A stretch of 46,469 nt of DNA, taken from IMG/VR virus record IMGVR_UViG_3300028388_002150, positions 1 through 46,469 of that record, one strand, 5' to 3'. The position numbers and the translations under genes are program-made. This document shows, in pieces, positions 18,227 to 25,532 of the stretch. The stretch is from a virus. The notes under the pieces are model-generated. The model worked only from the letters and a program-made list of their open reading frames with translations, made no database searches and was not told where the DNA came from. Position 1 is the first letter of the stretch. Each line of letters opens with the position of its first letter.

Positions 18227-18559
18227 TTAATCTTTATCTACATCAGCAACACAGTAAATATCTTCTGCTCGCATGATTAGGTAGCTTGTCTTGTTGTGGG
18301 TTACTTTAAAGTGGGAGTACTGACCGAAGAATACTACATCTCCGGCCTTAATAGTATCCACTTGTTCACCAACAGACATAACAATACCCACATCAGGGCG
18401 GTCTTCAAACTTTGTTGCTCGCTTAGTAACTCCTTCCTCTTGAATCTCAACAGGAAGAACAATCACTGAATCGTGGAGTGCCTTATGATTCGCTAGGTTC
18501 AGCAGGTTTGTCGCTGTCTGTACCTTCTCCACTTTCTTTTGTATCTGTTCCGGTGTCAT
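18227..18559 (-). CDS. GroES-like co-chaperonin
   Basis: From the ATG at 18559 this is 110 aa. Residues 28-105 match the GroES fold: LHDSVIVLPVEI at the start, a mobile-loop-like segment at about 41-57, then GIVMSVGEQV, IKAGDVVFFGQYS and a final YLIMRAEDIYCVAD strand. GroES rings cap the folding chamber of GroEL; phage versions such as T4 gp31 can enlarge it for capsid folding. The gene overlaps the upstream small gene by 77 bp, and a longer reading from 18607 is possible. The GroEL-like gene lies two genes upstream in the same operon, so the phage carries both chaperonin parts. Confidence 0.85.
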   Translation of the reverse strand: MTPEQIQKKVEKVQTATNLLNLANHKALHDSVIVLPVEIQEEGVTKRATKFEDRPDVGIVMSVGEQVDTIKAGDVVFFGQYSHFKVTHNKTSYLIMRAEDIYCVADVDKD

Positions 18560-18785
18560 TTGTATCTTGTTTATTAGCTTCTTCTTCTGCTTCAGGGTTT
18601 TTAACAAGTCTTACTCGTGGTACAACTCCGTACTCTGAGAAAGAAAGGAATGGTTGTAATGCATAGCCAGATAGGTTGAGTACATCGCTAATCTGTTGCG
18701 ATACTCGGCGTTCAGTATTGGCTGCTTCTACTTGTTCTTTTGCTTCTTTCTCTTCTTGGAATGTAGTCTCTGTTTTCTTAGTCAT
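18483..18785 (-). CDS. acidic protein between groEL and groES, unknown
   Basis: This 100-aa protein starts MTKKTETT; its ATG at 18785 overlaps the end of the GroEL gene by 8 bp, so translation is coupled. The N-terminal half is helical; a conserved-looking hydrophobic centre reads LQPFLSFSEYGVVPRVRLV; the last 35 residues are acidic and disordered. A TTG at 18806 would give seven more residues. Lying between the two chaperonin genes it may be a chaperonin cofactor or client, but the sequence gives no direct evidence. Confidence 0.55.
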   Translation of the reverse strand: MTKKTETTFQEEKEAKEQVEAANTERRVSQQISDVLNLSGYALQPFLSFSEYGVVPRVRLVKNPEAEEEANKQDTNDTGTDTKESGEGTDSDKPAEPSES

Positions 18786-20292
18786 TGTCTTGGTTCTTAT
18801 TAACAATCATATAACCACTTGTTAAAATAGCTGTGGCTATAGAGAATGCATTAGTAACTGAGTGGTAGAACACATCATATGGCTCTATCACTCCATCTTC
18901 TGCTAGGTTGGAGAACTCTCCAGTCTTAGCATTGTACCCAGTGTCACCCAGGTACTGGTCTCGTTCGAATGGTATACCACAATTGGTGGCAATCTGTCTG
19001 ATAGATGTCTCACCGAAGTCTTCGGCAACATCACCAAGCTCACGAGTAGCATTGTACAGTGTCATACCACCACCTGTTACGTAACCACTACGGATAGCAG
19101 CACGTACAGCATTTACAGCATCATCATACCTATACATAATCTCTCTCATCTCTGGTCCTGTTGGTGCTCCAACCTCTAGCTTGACTGTACCTGTAGTCAG
19201 GGATGCCAGCCGTTGGTTGAGTGTGTCGTTATCAGGGTCAGAGTCTCTCTGTTCTCGTACAGATTCAATTAGCTTATCTAATTCTTCACTGTCTTTAATC
19301 TGAGATACAAAGATAGTACGCTTATTGGCAGAGTAGACACGCTCAGCTTGGGTGTAATCATCGGCGGTCAGCTGACCCTGGAGATTACCTTGCTTCTCTG
19401 TCACAACATTAGCACCAAGATAGGTTGCTAGGTCATAGATAGGTGTGGTGTCATCATCTGGGGTACTGTACTTAACCAGTAGTACCTTGAGTGGTACACT
19501 ATCATCACTGTGGTTAGCAATAAAGAACTCTTTACTCTCTCCAAGGAAGTCTCGGGCAACGATGACTAGTTCTCTCGCTCCATGCGAGTAGCCTGTCTCA
19601 AGTATCTCCTTACACTCTTCAAGGTGGTAGAGTTTCTTATCAGTAACAAACACATGCGGTTGTTGATAGCTTGCCTGACCAGGCTGTATGTTACCCAACA
19701 CTGGGTCAACCATACTGTCTTCGATATTGTAACCAGTGTCTTCTGTAATCTTAGTCTTGCCAGACTTAGACTCATCAATGAACAGCATACCATCTGTACC
19801 AATAGTACGTATGATACGTGCCACATTCTCAGCTAGTTCCTTATCACCACCGGTAGAGATGTAAGCAACTTTTTCCCAGTCTTCATCCTTTACTTCAGTA
19901 ATTAGGTCTTCTGCTTTAGTTATGATGTTATCTTTGATTTCCTTAAACTCATCTCTAATGAGCATAGGCTTCTCACCATTAGCTATCTTATCCAGACCGA
20001 TATTGATTAGCTTCTTCGTTAGGAGAATGGTGGTAGATGTACCATCACCTGCCTGTTTGTTGGTAGACAGAGAACCGTACTTAATCATTTGGATAATGCT
20101 ATCTTCAACCTCATCTTCTGAGTCAATGAGCTTGGCTATAGTAACTCCATCATTTGTAATGAGTGAGAATAAATCTTTCTCAAACAAAACATTGTTACCT
20201 AGAGGTGTGAGTGTTTGTATAACAGGGTCAGCAATCTTATCTACTGCCCGCTTCACTACCTCAGGGTCAAACTTCTGTATAATCTTTGACAT
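18778..20292 (-). CDS. group I chaperonin, GroEL-like
   Basis: This 504-aa protein is a phage version of GroEL, the ATP-driven double-ring folding chamber. Family motifs are in order: TPLGNNV (29-35), NDGVT (47-51), the nucleotide loop GDGTSTT (82-88), GTDGMLFIDES at the apical domain, and the second ATPase part with a DDAVNAVR segment (catalytic Asp equivalent) followed by TGGGMTLYNA. It is shorter than the usual 545 aa and lacks the Gly-Gly-Met tail, ending NKNQDND. The divergent apical domain suggests altered client or GroES binding. A GroES-like gene lies just downstream, so the pair is probably self-sufficient and aids capsid or fibre folding. Confidence 0.93.
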   Translation of the reverse strand: MSKIIQKFDPEVVKRAVDKIADPVIQTLTPLGNNVLFEKDLFSLITNDGVTIAKLIDSEDEVEDSIIQMIKYGSLSTNKQAGDGTSTTILLTKKLINIGLDKIANGEKPMLIRDEFKEIKDNIITKAEDLITEVKDEDWEKVAYISTGGDKELAENVARIIRTIGTDGMLFIDESKSGKTKITEDTGYNIEDSMVDPVLGNIQPGQASYQQPHVFVTDKKLYHLEECKEILETGYSHGARELVIVARDFLGESKEFFIANHSDDSVPLKVLLVKYSTPDDDTTPIYDLATYLGANVVTEKQGNLQGQLTADDYTQAERVYSANKRTIFVSQIKDSEELDKLIESVREQRDSDPDNDTLNQRLASLTTGTVKLEVGAPTGPEMREIMYRYDDAVNAVRAAIRSGYVTGGGMTLYNATRELGDVAEDFGETSIRQIATNCGIPFERDQYLGDTGYNAKTGEFSNLAEDGVIEPYDVFYHSVTNAFSIATAILTSGYMIVNKNQDND

Positions 20293-20311
20293 TTATTTCT
20301 TTGAAATGGGG

Positions 20312-20767
20312 TTATTTAAATCCTTTATATATCTTAGTAATTTCCATTAATTCTTTTGGCTTCTTGTTTTGTAAAACAAGGTAGTGCTCTGTAAGGCGGG
20401 TCACGTAGTCTAAGTCCAACTTAATAGATACTTGTTTGTCCTTGACAAGACGTTTAACCCACGCATCAGAGAACTTCTTTTGTAACGCCAGAGTGTACTC
20501 AGGTCCAGCACCCGACATAAACAGGTTGCACCTTGCACACTGTGACCATACATTTCGTAGGTCGTACCTCAAGAAACCACCACAGGATGCGGACGCTAAG
20601 AAGTGCCCACCATGCCTGTTATGCCCCTCAAGTTTGGTTGCACCACAGGATATACATTTACTGTTGTCCCTCTTGTGGACTACAACCTTAAATTCTTTCC
20701 ATAGTTTATCCTTAGCCTTAGCTAAGACGGTACGACTACGTTTACGTAATCGTTTATTCCTTTTCAT
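20312..20767 (-). CDS. NinG/Rap-like recombination endonuclease
   Basis: This 151-aa basic protein carries the NinG signature: CISCG (Cys38, Cys41), GHNRHGGHFLASASCGGFLRYDL and CARCN (Cys77, Cys80), followed by a helical tail. Lambda NinG (Rap) cuts recombination intermediates and is a zinc-binding HNH-type nuclease. It is coupled to the dNMP kinase upstream (2-bp gap) and lies above groEL. It probably resolves branched DNA during phage replication before packaging. Confidence 0.85.
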   Translation of the reverse strand: MKRNKRLRKRSRTVLAKAKDKLWKEFKVVVHKRDNSKCISCGATKLEGHNRHGGHFLASASCGGFLRYDLRNVWSQCARCNLFMSGAGPEYTLALQKKFSDAWVKRLVKDKQVSIKLDLDYVTRLTEHYLVLQNKKPKELMEITKIYKGFK

Positions 20768-20769
20768 TT

Positions 20770-21309
20770 TTAATCTACGTTACTTGTAACCACATCTAGT
20801 GATTTTTGTAGACCGTCTAACAATGTTTGTACCTGACCTTCTGGTGCAGATATAGTGAAGTCATACTCCAACTCAAGGTGTTCTACCTCGGATTGATGGG
20901 GGTCAGTATTAACCTGACCTTCCTTAATGACACGGATTAGGATACCTCCCGCATCTTTAACAGCCTGAGCTTCGTTCTTAAACCTTACATCATCAACAAC
21001 AATGTTACCCTTAGTGTTTGATACGGATTCTTTCCATATATTTACCCAGTAATCATTGTCTTCGTTGCGTCGTAGATTAGTACCGTAGTTCTGCATGAGT
21101 GCACGCATTACTATTGGCTTATCTTTAAAGAGTTTGTCTAGACTAGTACCGTACTCGTAGCACATGGCTCGTAGTACATCTGGTAGTGTGTCCATCATCT
21201 CTGCTATAAGTCCGTCTTTGAACGAGACCTTCTTAAACCCACGTGTTGCGAGCCTATTAGCCAGGGTGGTCTTGCCTGACTGCTTGTAGCCAGATAGTCC
21301 TATTATCAT
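20770..21309 (-). CDS. deoxynucleoside monophosphate kinase
   Basis: This 179-aa P-loop protein has Walker A GYKQSGKTT (7-15) and the phage dNMP kinase pattern VVDDVRFKNEAQAV followed by GGILIRV. Such enzymes (T4 gp1 type) phosphorylate dNMPs released from host DNA to dNDPs. Its ATG overlaps the TGA stop of the exonuclease gene (ATGA at 21306-21309), which also shows that TGA is a real stop here. It works with the reductase and MazG genes in nucleotide supply. Confidence 0.85.
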   Translation of the reverse strand: MIIGLSGYKQSGKTTLANRLATRGFKKVSFKDGLIAEMMDTLPDVLRAMCYEYGTSLDKLFKDKPIVMRALMQNYGTNLRRNEDNDYWVNIWKESVSNTKGNIVVDDVRFKNEAQAVKDAGGILIRVIKEGQVNTDPHQSEVEHLELEYDFTISAPEGQVQTLLDGLQKSLDVVTSNVD

Positions 21310-22022
21310 TTAATTACTTTTTCTTTATTTACTTTCTCGCCCTGACTCCAAGCACCGCAGTCTTTACACTGCCAGCGTTGATACACTCCGACCTTAGTGT
21401 ATGCAAAGCCTCGCTTCATTGTACGGTTACTACTGCAAACTCTACAGTTGTGGGTAGTACCTTCGTACACATTGGAGTTGGGGTGTCCTGTGTGCCATGC
21501 ACGCAGCTCAAGATACAGTCTCTCTAGTAGCACTACATCGTGGGCACAATATTCTTCCATTGTTCTGAAAGCTTTCTTGTCTCCCTTCATGCAGTCCATC
21601 CATAGTTTAAGGCTGGTCTCTTTTTTGTTGTCACCGAACAGTAGACCTGTAAGGTAATCCATTTTGTTGGAGTCGAATGCCCCAACTTTTCTCGCTATTT
21701 TAAGAGTGTCTACACTTTTATAGGGTGAAGGTGGTTTAAATCCATACTTAATAAATAGGGCGTTAGCCTTGCGTATGTCAAACCTGTCACCATTATGAGC
21801 CACAAGAACATCGCAGTCATCGAATAGTTTCCACAACTTGCGAGCCATTTGACGCTCAGTGTATTTACGTTTTGACAGAACATGCACTGGTCTATCGTTA
21901 ACTTTGTACCCGAAAGCTAAGAGACCAGAGTCCTTCTCTATTGAGAGCAAGTCCGTCTTGAACGTCCGCCAGGTATAACCTAGCATAGGGGACGTTTCTA
22001 AATCGAAGTATAATATCTTCAT
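21306..22022 (-). CDS. DnaQ/RNase H-like 3'-5' exonuclease with zinc ribbon
   Basis: This 238-aa protein starts with an exonuclease core: YFDLETSP (Asp7, Glu9), LVAHNGDRFD (second Asp) and YCAHDVVLLERLY (Tyr/Asp of motif III), a DEDDy arrangement as in family B polymerase proofreading domains. Residues about 192-224 form a CxxC...CxxC zinc ribbon (CRVCSSN and CKDCG). No polymerase domain follows. It may proofread in trans for the host polymerase, or degrade host DNA. A 16-bp palindrome lies just upstream. Confidence 0.8.
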   Translation of the reverse strand: MKILYFDLETSPMLGYTWRTFKTDLLSIEKDSGLLAFGYKVNDRPVHVLSKRKYTERQMARKLWKLFDDCDVLVAHNGDRFDIRKANALFIKYGFKPPSPYKSVDTLKIARKVGAFDSNKMDYLTGLLFGDNKKETSLKLWMDCMKGDKKAFRTMEEYCAHDVVLLERLYLELRAWHTGHPNSNVYEGTTHNCRVCSSNRTMKRGFAYTKVGVYQRWQCKDCGAWSQGEKVNKEKVIK

Positions 22023-22035
22023 AATAATTTGCTGG

Positions 22036-22051
22036 TGTTACAGCTGTAACA
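22036..22051. promoter_or_regulatory. 16-bp perfect palindrome, operator-like
   Basis: TGTTACAGCTGTAACA is a perfect dyad 14 bp upstream of the exonuclease start, inside a larger GCTGGT...ACCAGC inverted repeat. A second hairpin (GGGCTA/TAGCCC) lies near 22092-22108. No consensus promoter is seen, so this may be a dimeric repressor site or a stable RNA hairpin in the operon. Confidence 0.5.
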
Positions 22052-22110
22052 GCTTACAACCAGCACCCTACACACAGCAGACTTTAAGGTTATGTGCAGG
22101 GGGCTAGTGA

Positions 22111-22632
22111 TTAGCCCTGTGTGTTATAGAATCCCAGTAGATGTGGGTAATCTATAGCTATCTCTCTTCGGGAGAACTGACAACGTTTGAAATTAGTTTC
22201 ATCTATGGTTATTTTGTCGGCGGTCTTGTCAACTACTACCGCATAGTGATACACTCCAGAAGAGGGGTAGTAGAATACAGCTACGTTACCATCATCTGTA
22301 AGGTTGTTATGTACAACTGATGTATGGGGGAAGTCACTGTGTACTTCCTTAACATACGCATAACAATTACAGAGAAGACGTGTGTCATCATCAACAGTAA
22401 CTTGCTTTTCTTCTACTTCGTTCCCAGTAGGAACTTGCCGAGTTGTTGTAGCGACGGCATTTATATTCCATCCTATCACGATAGGTTCTACTTCCGGTGG
22501 ACTGAATGTGTCCAATGTAGAGCCTGAATGATATGTAAGTAGTGGCGACTCGGCTGCTAGAACTGGCTTGATAAAGGCCAGTAGTGCGACTACTATTGTA
22601 ACTAGATAAACTAGATTTTCATAAGATTTAAT
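22111..22632 (-). CDS. CHAP-like peptidase/amidase with N-terminal signal anchor
   Basis: The catalytic part carries CNCYAYV, YHYAVVV and ITIDETNF, the Cys-His-Asn order of CHAP domains, which cut peptidoglycan peptides. The first standard start (TTG, 22515) gives 134 aa with no leader. However, the frame stays open upstream and encodes a convincing leader (SYENLVYLVTIVVALLAFI, then PVLAAES). The only plausible start there is ATT at 22632, giving 173 aa; no ATG, GTG or TTG is in frame. I prefer the long form because the leader is unlikely by chance, but the start is uncertain. The product would be a membrane-tethered or exported cell-wall enzyme encoded away from the lysis cassette. Confidence 0.6.
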   Translation of the reverse strand: MKSYENLVYLVTIVVALLAFIKPVLAAESPLLTYHSGSTLDTFSPPEVEPIVIGWNINAVATTTRQVPTGNEVEEKQVTVDDDTRLLCNCYAYVKEVHSDFPHTSVVHNNLTDDGNVAVFYYPSSGVYHYAVVVDKTADKITIDETNFKRCQFSRREIAIDYPHLLGFYNTQG

Positions 22633-22678
22633 AAGCCATAGGCTTAGTGCCCGCCAGTCAACAACAGACTGACTTCAG

Positions 22679-22788
22679 GTTCCGCAGAACGGAACAGGTA
22701 GAGAGTGTATCTCTAAGACAGACAGCTAAATCTCACTTGCTGCCGTGCAACCAAGTAGGGAAATTCATAGAAGACCTACTGGGTTGCA
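22679..22788 (-). ncRNA. structured RNA segment downstream of tRNA-Trp
   Basis: Three stems lie in a row: 22679-22695 (GTTCCG/CGGAAC), 22699-22715 (TAGAGA/TCTCTA) and 22746-22788 (TGCAACC and AGTAGG paired with CCTACT and GGTTGCA, 13 bp with one mismatch). The last is 3 nt from the tRNA 3' end. The region has no ORF and lies in the RNA-rich transcript started by the promoter at 23083-23111. It may be a processing signal, a further small RNA or the leader of the CHAP gene. Strand follows that promoter. Confidence 0.5.
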
Positions 22789-22791
22789 GTG

Positions 22792-22863
22792 CGGAACGGG
22801 CAGGACTTGAACCTGCAACACACGGGTTTGGAATCCGTTGCTCTACCATTGAGCTACCGAACC
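22792..22863 (-). tRNA. tRNA-Trp (anticodon CCA), with stem mismatches
   Basis: Read on the minus strand: acceptor GGTTCGG, D arm GCTC/GAGC, anticodon loop TTCCAAA, T arm GCAGG-TTCAAGT-CCTGC, discriminator G, which suits tRNA-Trp. CCA is not encoded. The acceptor stem has two adjacent U-U mismatches (pairs 3-70 and 4-69), and the anticodon stem has an A-C mismatch at 31-39. The gene begins 5 nt after the structured RNA at 22868-23072 and shares its promoter. It may be a functional but relaxed phage tRNA, or one beginning to decay. Confidence 0.82.
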
Positions 22864-22867
22864 GTTT

Positions 22868-23072
22868 CTAAGATTGATGGGGTGTGAGGTGCGAGATTCA
22901 AACGATTGGGCCGTCACCCATCTCGCAAGGCTGAAATCTACTGCTTGGTATATTCATCGCCTACCAGGTTCATGCCCCTTCGGACACTCCACTGTGCACT
23001 ACCCCGTAGATTAGAGGGTGGACAGCAACTAACTGCCACTCTTATGCGAACCCCACACTCCACCAATCTTAG
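22868..23072 (-). ncRNA. structured non-coding RNA, about 205 nt, unknown class
   Basis: A 22-bp closing stem (22868-22889 with 23051-23072; one mismatch and two G-U pairs as RNA) encloses an 8-bp perfect stem (22890-22897/22920-22927), a 7-bp perfect stem (22935-22941/23006-23012) and a bulged hairpin (23013-23042), forming a four-way junction. A consensus promoter at 23083-23111 (minus) predicts a transcript start at about 23075, almost at the 5' edge of the closing stem. I find no tag ORF (tmRNA), no RNase P core and no ribozyme core. It is followed at once by tRNA-Trp. Confidence 0.75.
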
Positions 23073-23082
23073 TTAGAAGCAT

Positions 23083-23111
23083 ATTATACCATACTCTACA
23101 TTAATTGTCAA
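23083..23111 (-). promoter_or_regulatory. sigma-70 promoter, perfect consensus, for the RNA cluster
   Basis: On the minus strand TTGACA (23111-23106), a 17-bp spacer and TATAAT (23088-23083). The -35 box is embedded in the last codons and stop of the metallopeptidase gene. The predicted start is about 23075, just before the structured RNA and tRNA-Trp, so it is an internal promoter dedicated to RNA genes and anything downstream. Confidence 0.9.
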
Positions 23112-23475
23112 GTAGACCAGAGACAATATTGGTTAAATGGTCTACGAGATGCTCACGTTCGTCTTCCATATCATCTTTAGAGATATAACGTGAGACAGCC
23201 TTACTGTAGAACGGGTCTGTTACAGCATGGAATAATTCATGTACTAAAACATCAATACAGTATCGTTTATTACCACCAAAGAAATCTTCTAAAAGTTTTT
23301 CGCTATACTCAACGTGTATTTCACGATATGGATATCTGTAAATACATCTTGATGCGTCGTCGCCTGAAGGTTTAATTTTTTCAAGCCTGTAACTATCAAG
23401 CTTAAGCACGGACTGTAGCCTTTTAAGTTCTTTGTTAGCCCAATCTTCAAACTGCTTCTGCTTTTTCTTATTCAT
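23101..23475 (-). CDS. putative zinc metallopeptidase (HExxH)
   Basis: This 124-aa protein holds VLVHELFHAVTDP with the zinc motif HELFH (His79, Glu80, His83) and a downstream acidic cluster (EDEREHL, near 104-110) that could give the third ligand. Size and pattern resemble short SprT- or ImmA-like phage metalloproteases. Its ATG overlaps the end of the RecB-like nuclease gene (coupled). Its substrate is unknown; host repressor or DNA-protein crosslink cleavage are possibilities from related families. Confidence 0.7.
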   Translation of the reverse strand: MNKKKQKQFEDWANKELKRLQSVLKLDSYRLEKIKPSGDDASRCIYRYPYREIHVEYSEKLLEDFFGGNKRYCIDVLVHELFHAVTDPFYSKAVSRYISKDDMEDEREHLVDHLTNIVSGLLDN

Positions 23476-24253
23476 CTTTGGCTATGATATGGTTGGTAAA
23501 CTCTTCTCCATCGTGGTGCATGATAACTAAGTCCTTACAAGTAAGACCGTGATGGGTCAGTATGTCACGGTAATACTCTAGTTGCTTAGTGTATACTGTT
23601 AGCTTATCTTTCTTGAGTTCACGGTTAGTCTTGTAGTCTACAATAATAAACTCTGTTGGTTTCTCTATGTTATCTACAAGTAGACAGTCTACCCTGCCCA
23701 CCGCTTTGTTACTAACGTCAGAGATTACTACTTCAGTAACAGGAACCATATCATACTTGCGTACCTCTTCTACCAATGTTTGTACCTGTGGCCGTAAGAG
23801 TGTAGGTATCTTCTCTATGTCGCCACCTAGTAGTACGAACTCTACTGAGTCGTGAACAGCTGTACCATAGTTATTGGCAATGCCCCCGCCAAGGCTCCAT
23901 TTCTTAAGCACCGCTTCCTGTGATTCTCCTGTCTTTGTTGCCACCGCTTTAGATACTGCCTGTTCATCGAACGGCTTAGCAAATTGCTTGGCGTATTGTG
24001 AGCCTGACAGTAGCTCGTTGCCTTCTATGTCATAGTACTTGTGTGTATCCTCGTTATAGTATACTTTCTCACCAGTAAAGGTGGTTAGTAACTCACCCAT
24101 ATCAGTACGCCTCTTCAGTGGTGACTCACCGAAGATACCCCATAGGTTCTCTAGTTTTTCTAATACTTCTTCTTCATTGTCTTCAACCTCAAAGGACGGG
24201 CGTATGTTGCCGTACTGTTGGGTTGGTATAGTCCCCTCGATTTTGTATCGCAT
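23468..24253 (-). CDS. PD-(D/E)XK nuclease, RecB/Cas4-like
   Basis: This 261-aa protein has the nuclease core in its C-terminal half: GTAVHDSVEF (helix with His), GRVDCLLVD (first Asp), IIVDYKTN (Asp-x-Lys) and QLEYYRDIL (Gln/Tyr motif of the RecB family). The N-terminal 110 residues are unrecognised. Phage RecB-like exonucleases resect DNA ends for recombination-dependent replication. It lies among replication genes, upstream of the metallopeptidase. Confidence 0.82.
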   Translation of the reverse strand: MRYKIEGTIPTQQYGNIRPSFEVEDNEEEVLEKLENLWGIFGESPLKRRTDMGELLTTFTGEKVYYNEDTHKYYDIEGNELLSGSQYAKQFAKPFDEQAVSKAVATKTGESQEAVLKKWSLGGGIANNYGTAVHDSVEFVLLGGDIEKIPTLLRPQVQTLVEEVRKYDMVPVTEVVISDVSNKAVGRVDCLLVDNIEKPTEFIIVDYKTNRELKKDKLTVYTKQLEYYRDILTHHGLTCKDLVIMHHDGEEFTNHIIAKDE

Positions 24254-24279
24254 TGTTATTACCTGTTATGCTAGCTGAG

Positions 24280-24615
24280 CTAGCGATTATCTCCGTCACC
24301 GTGTAGAACACCACGTTCTTTACGGGATAGAAGTTTATTAATGTTCATCTGTGCCACCTCATCTAGCGTGAGACCCAGTTCTTTGGACAGTACTGCAACA
24401 TACCATAGCACATCACCCAGCTCTTTGGCAACCCCCACCTTCTCTTCGTCTGTCATGGTGGCGGTCATTCCCTCTTTACGGATAAACTTCTTTAGTTTAT
24501 TAGCAACCTCTCCAGCCTCACCTGCTAATCCAAGTGCTGGGTACACCGGCACATCTCCTTCTCTTTTGTAGACAATGGTCTGCATTGCTGCGTCTTGGTA
24601 TTCATTTATTTTCAT
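24280..24615 (-). CDS. MazG-like nucleotide pyrophosphohydrolase
   Basis: From the ATG at 24615 this is 111 aa with the MazG pattern ExxE (Glu33, Glu36 in GLAGEAGEV) and ExxD (Glu65, Asp68 in KELGDVLWYV), the Mg-binding residues of all-alpha NTP pyrophosphatases. These hydrolyse NTPs or dNTPs to monophosphates; phage versions may clean the nucleotide pool or lower (p)ppGpp. An upstream ATG (24660) would overlap the preceding gene and adds no conserved residues. It belongs to the nucleotide metabolism set with the dNMP kinase and reductase. Confidence 0.85.
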   Translation of the reverse strand: MKINEYQDAAMQTIVYKREGDVPVYPALGLAGEAGEVANKLKKFIRKEGMTATMTDEEKVGVAKELGDVLWYVAVLSKELGLTLDEVAQMNINKLLSRKERGVLHGDGDNR

Positions 24616-24622
24616 ATTGGGT

Positions 24623-24838
24623 TTATTGGTTTTGGTGGATAAAGTTATTAAGGCACTCAATCAATTCGTGGTTACTCAACTCCATGAACGGCATGTGAGT
24701 AGCGAGGTCTAGTAGCTCATACAGACTAGCTGTTGGTACTAGTTTCCACGCTTCTCGCAATGCCTCAACTGTTGCCTCAATGTCTACATCATCATCCTCA
24801 AATCCGAACTCATCCCAAATCTCTTGGTCAAAATCCAT
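24623..24838 (-). CDS. small acidic protein, unknown
   Basis: This 71-aa, strongly acidic, mainly helical protein (DFDQEIWDEFGFEDDDVDIE at the start) lies 2 bp from the upstream gene. No motif is recognised. Small acidic proteins in early phage operons are often inhibitors of host nucleic-acid enzymes, but nothing here shows that. Confidence 0.55.
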   Translation of the reverse strand: MDFDQEIWDEFGFEDDDVDIEATVEALREAWKLVPTASLYELLDLATHMPFMELSNHELIECLNNFIHQNQ

Positions 24839-24840
24839 AA

Positions 24841-25296
24841 TTATTCTGTGTTAACTAGAGACTTAATAGCCTCTTCCTTCTCGTAGTCGTATACTCTTTT
24901 AATATTTCCTGTCTCATTACATCGCTTAATTACTTCATAACTATAGGTACGTTCTTGTGTACCTAACTGGTCGTCCTTGATTTTTTCTTTGAAGTCAGTG
25001 GGTGTTAATGTCTGAGCGTCTTCAAGCATATCCATGTCTACTGCCTTGTTCACCATAATCTTCATGTTGTTATGAGAGGGTAGGTCTTCTGGTTCTAGTA
25101 GACAGAACATGTGGTGCATTTTCATTAGTGTGTTAACCTCATGGGTAGTGAAACCAATCTCTGGTGACTTAACACAATCAATAAAGTTATCTGCAAATCC
25201 TTCGTATCCCTTAGTGTCCTTGATAATAGTGAATTCTTTACCAAGCTCAAGTAAGAACTTGCGGTACGCTGTTGCTAATTCTTTCAGTGTGTCCAT
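24841..25296 (-). CDS. phage protein of unknown function
   Basis: This 151-aa mixed helical protein has an N-terminal helical region (LATAYRKFLLELGKEF), a middle FTTHEVNTLMKMHHMF segment that could be a helix-turn-helix, and a C-terminal region with QERTYSYEVIKRC. It lies in the replication part of the early operon. A DNA-binding role is possible but unproven. Confidence 0.5.
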   Translation of the reverse strand: MDTLKELATAYRKFLLELGKEFTIIKDTKGYEGFADNFIDCVKSPEIGFTTHEVNTLMKMHHMFCLLEPEDLPSHNNMKIMVNKAVDMDMLEDAQTLTPTDFKEKIKDDQLGTQERTYSYEVIKRCNETGNIKRVYDYEKEEAIKSLVNTE

Positions 25297-25297
25297 A

Positions 25298-25531
25298 TTA
25301 TTCTTCGTTAGCTATCTGGTAAATATACCTCAGGTCCATGAGTGCAATGACTAGTACAACTGCCATTGGGTATAAAATACCTGCGGCCATTATGTCATAC
25401 TCAATAGGTTGTAGTGTGCTGGTAGCTAGTGACCACACTATATGGCTAGCCAACCAGACACCAAACCCTACGATACCTGCTGTTACTGTGGTTTGTACGA
25501 TAACCATAAACGCTTTAAAGTTTGGACTCAT
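25298..25531 (-). CDS. small two-helix membrane protein
   Basis: Starting at the ATG at 25531, 1 nt after the SSB stop, this is 77 aa with two transmembrane helices (about residues 7-30 and 46-68). An earlier ATG (25555) would overlap the SSB gene by 23 bp. The function is unknown; early phage membrane proteins can anchor replication or block superinfection. Confidence 0.6.
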   Translation of the reverse strand: MSPNFKAFMVIVQTTVTAGIVGFGVWLASHIVWSLATSTLQPIEYDIMAAGILYPMAVVLVIALMDLRYIYQIANEE

Positions 25532-25532
25532 G

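Noticed and set aside
22868-23072. tmRNA
   Set aside because: The closing stem and position beside a tRNA are suggestive, but there is no tag reading frame and no proper T loop (it reads TTTGAAT without a matching 5-bp stem).
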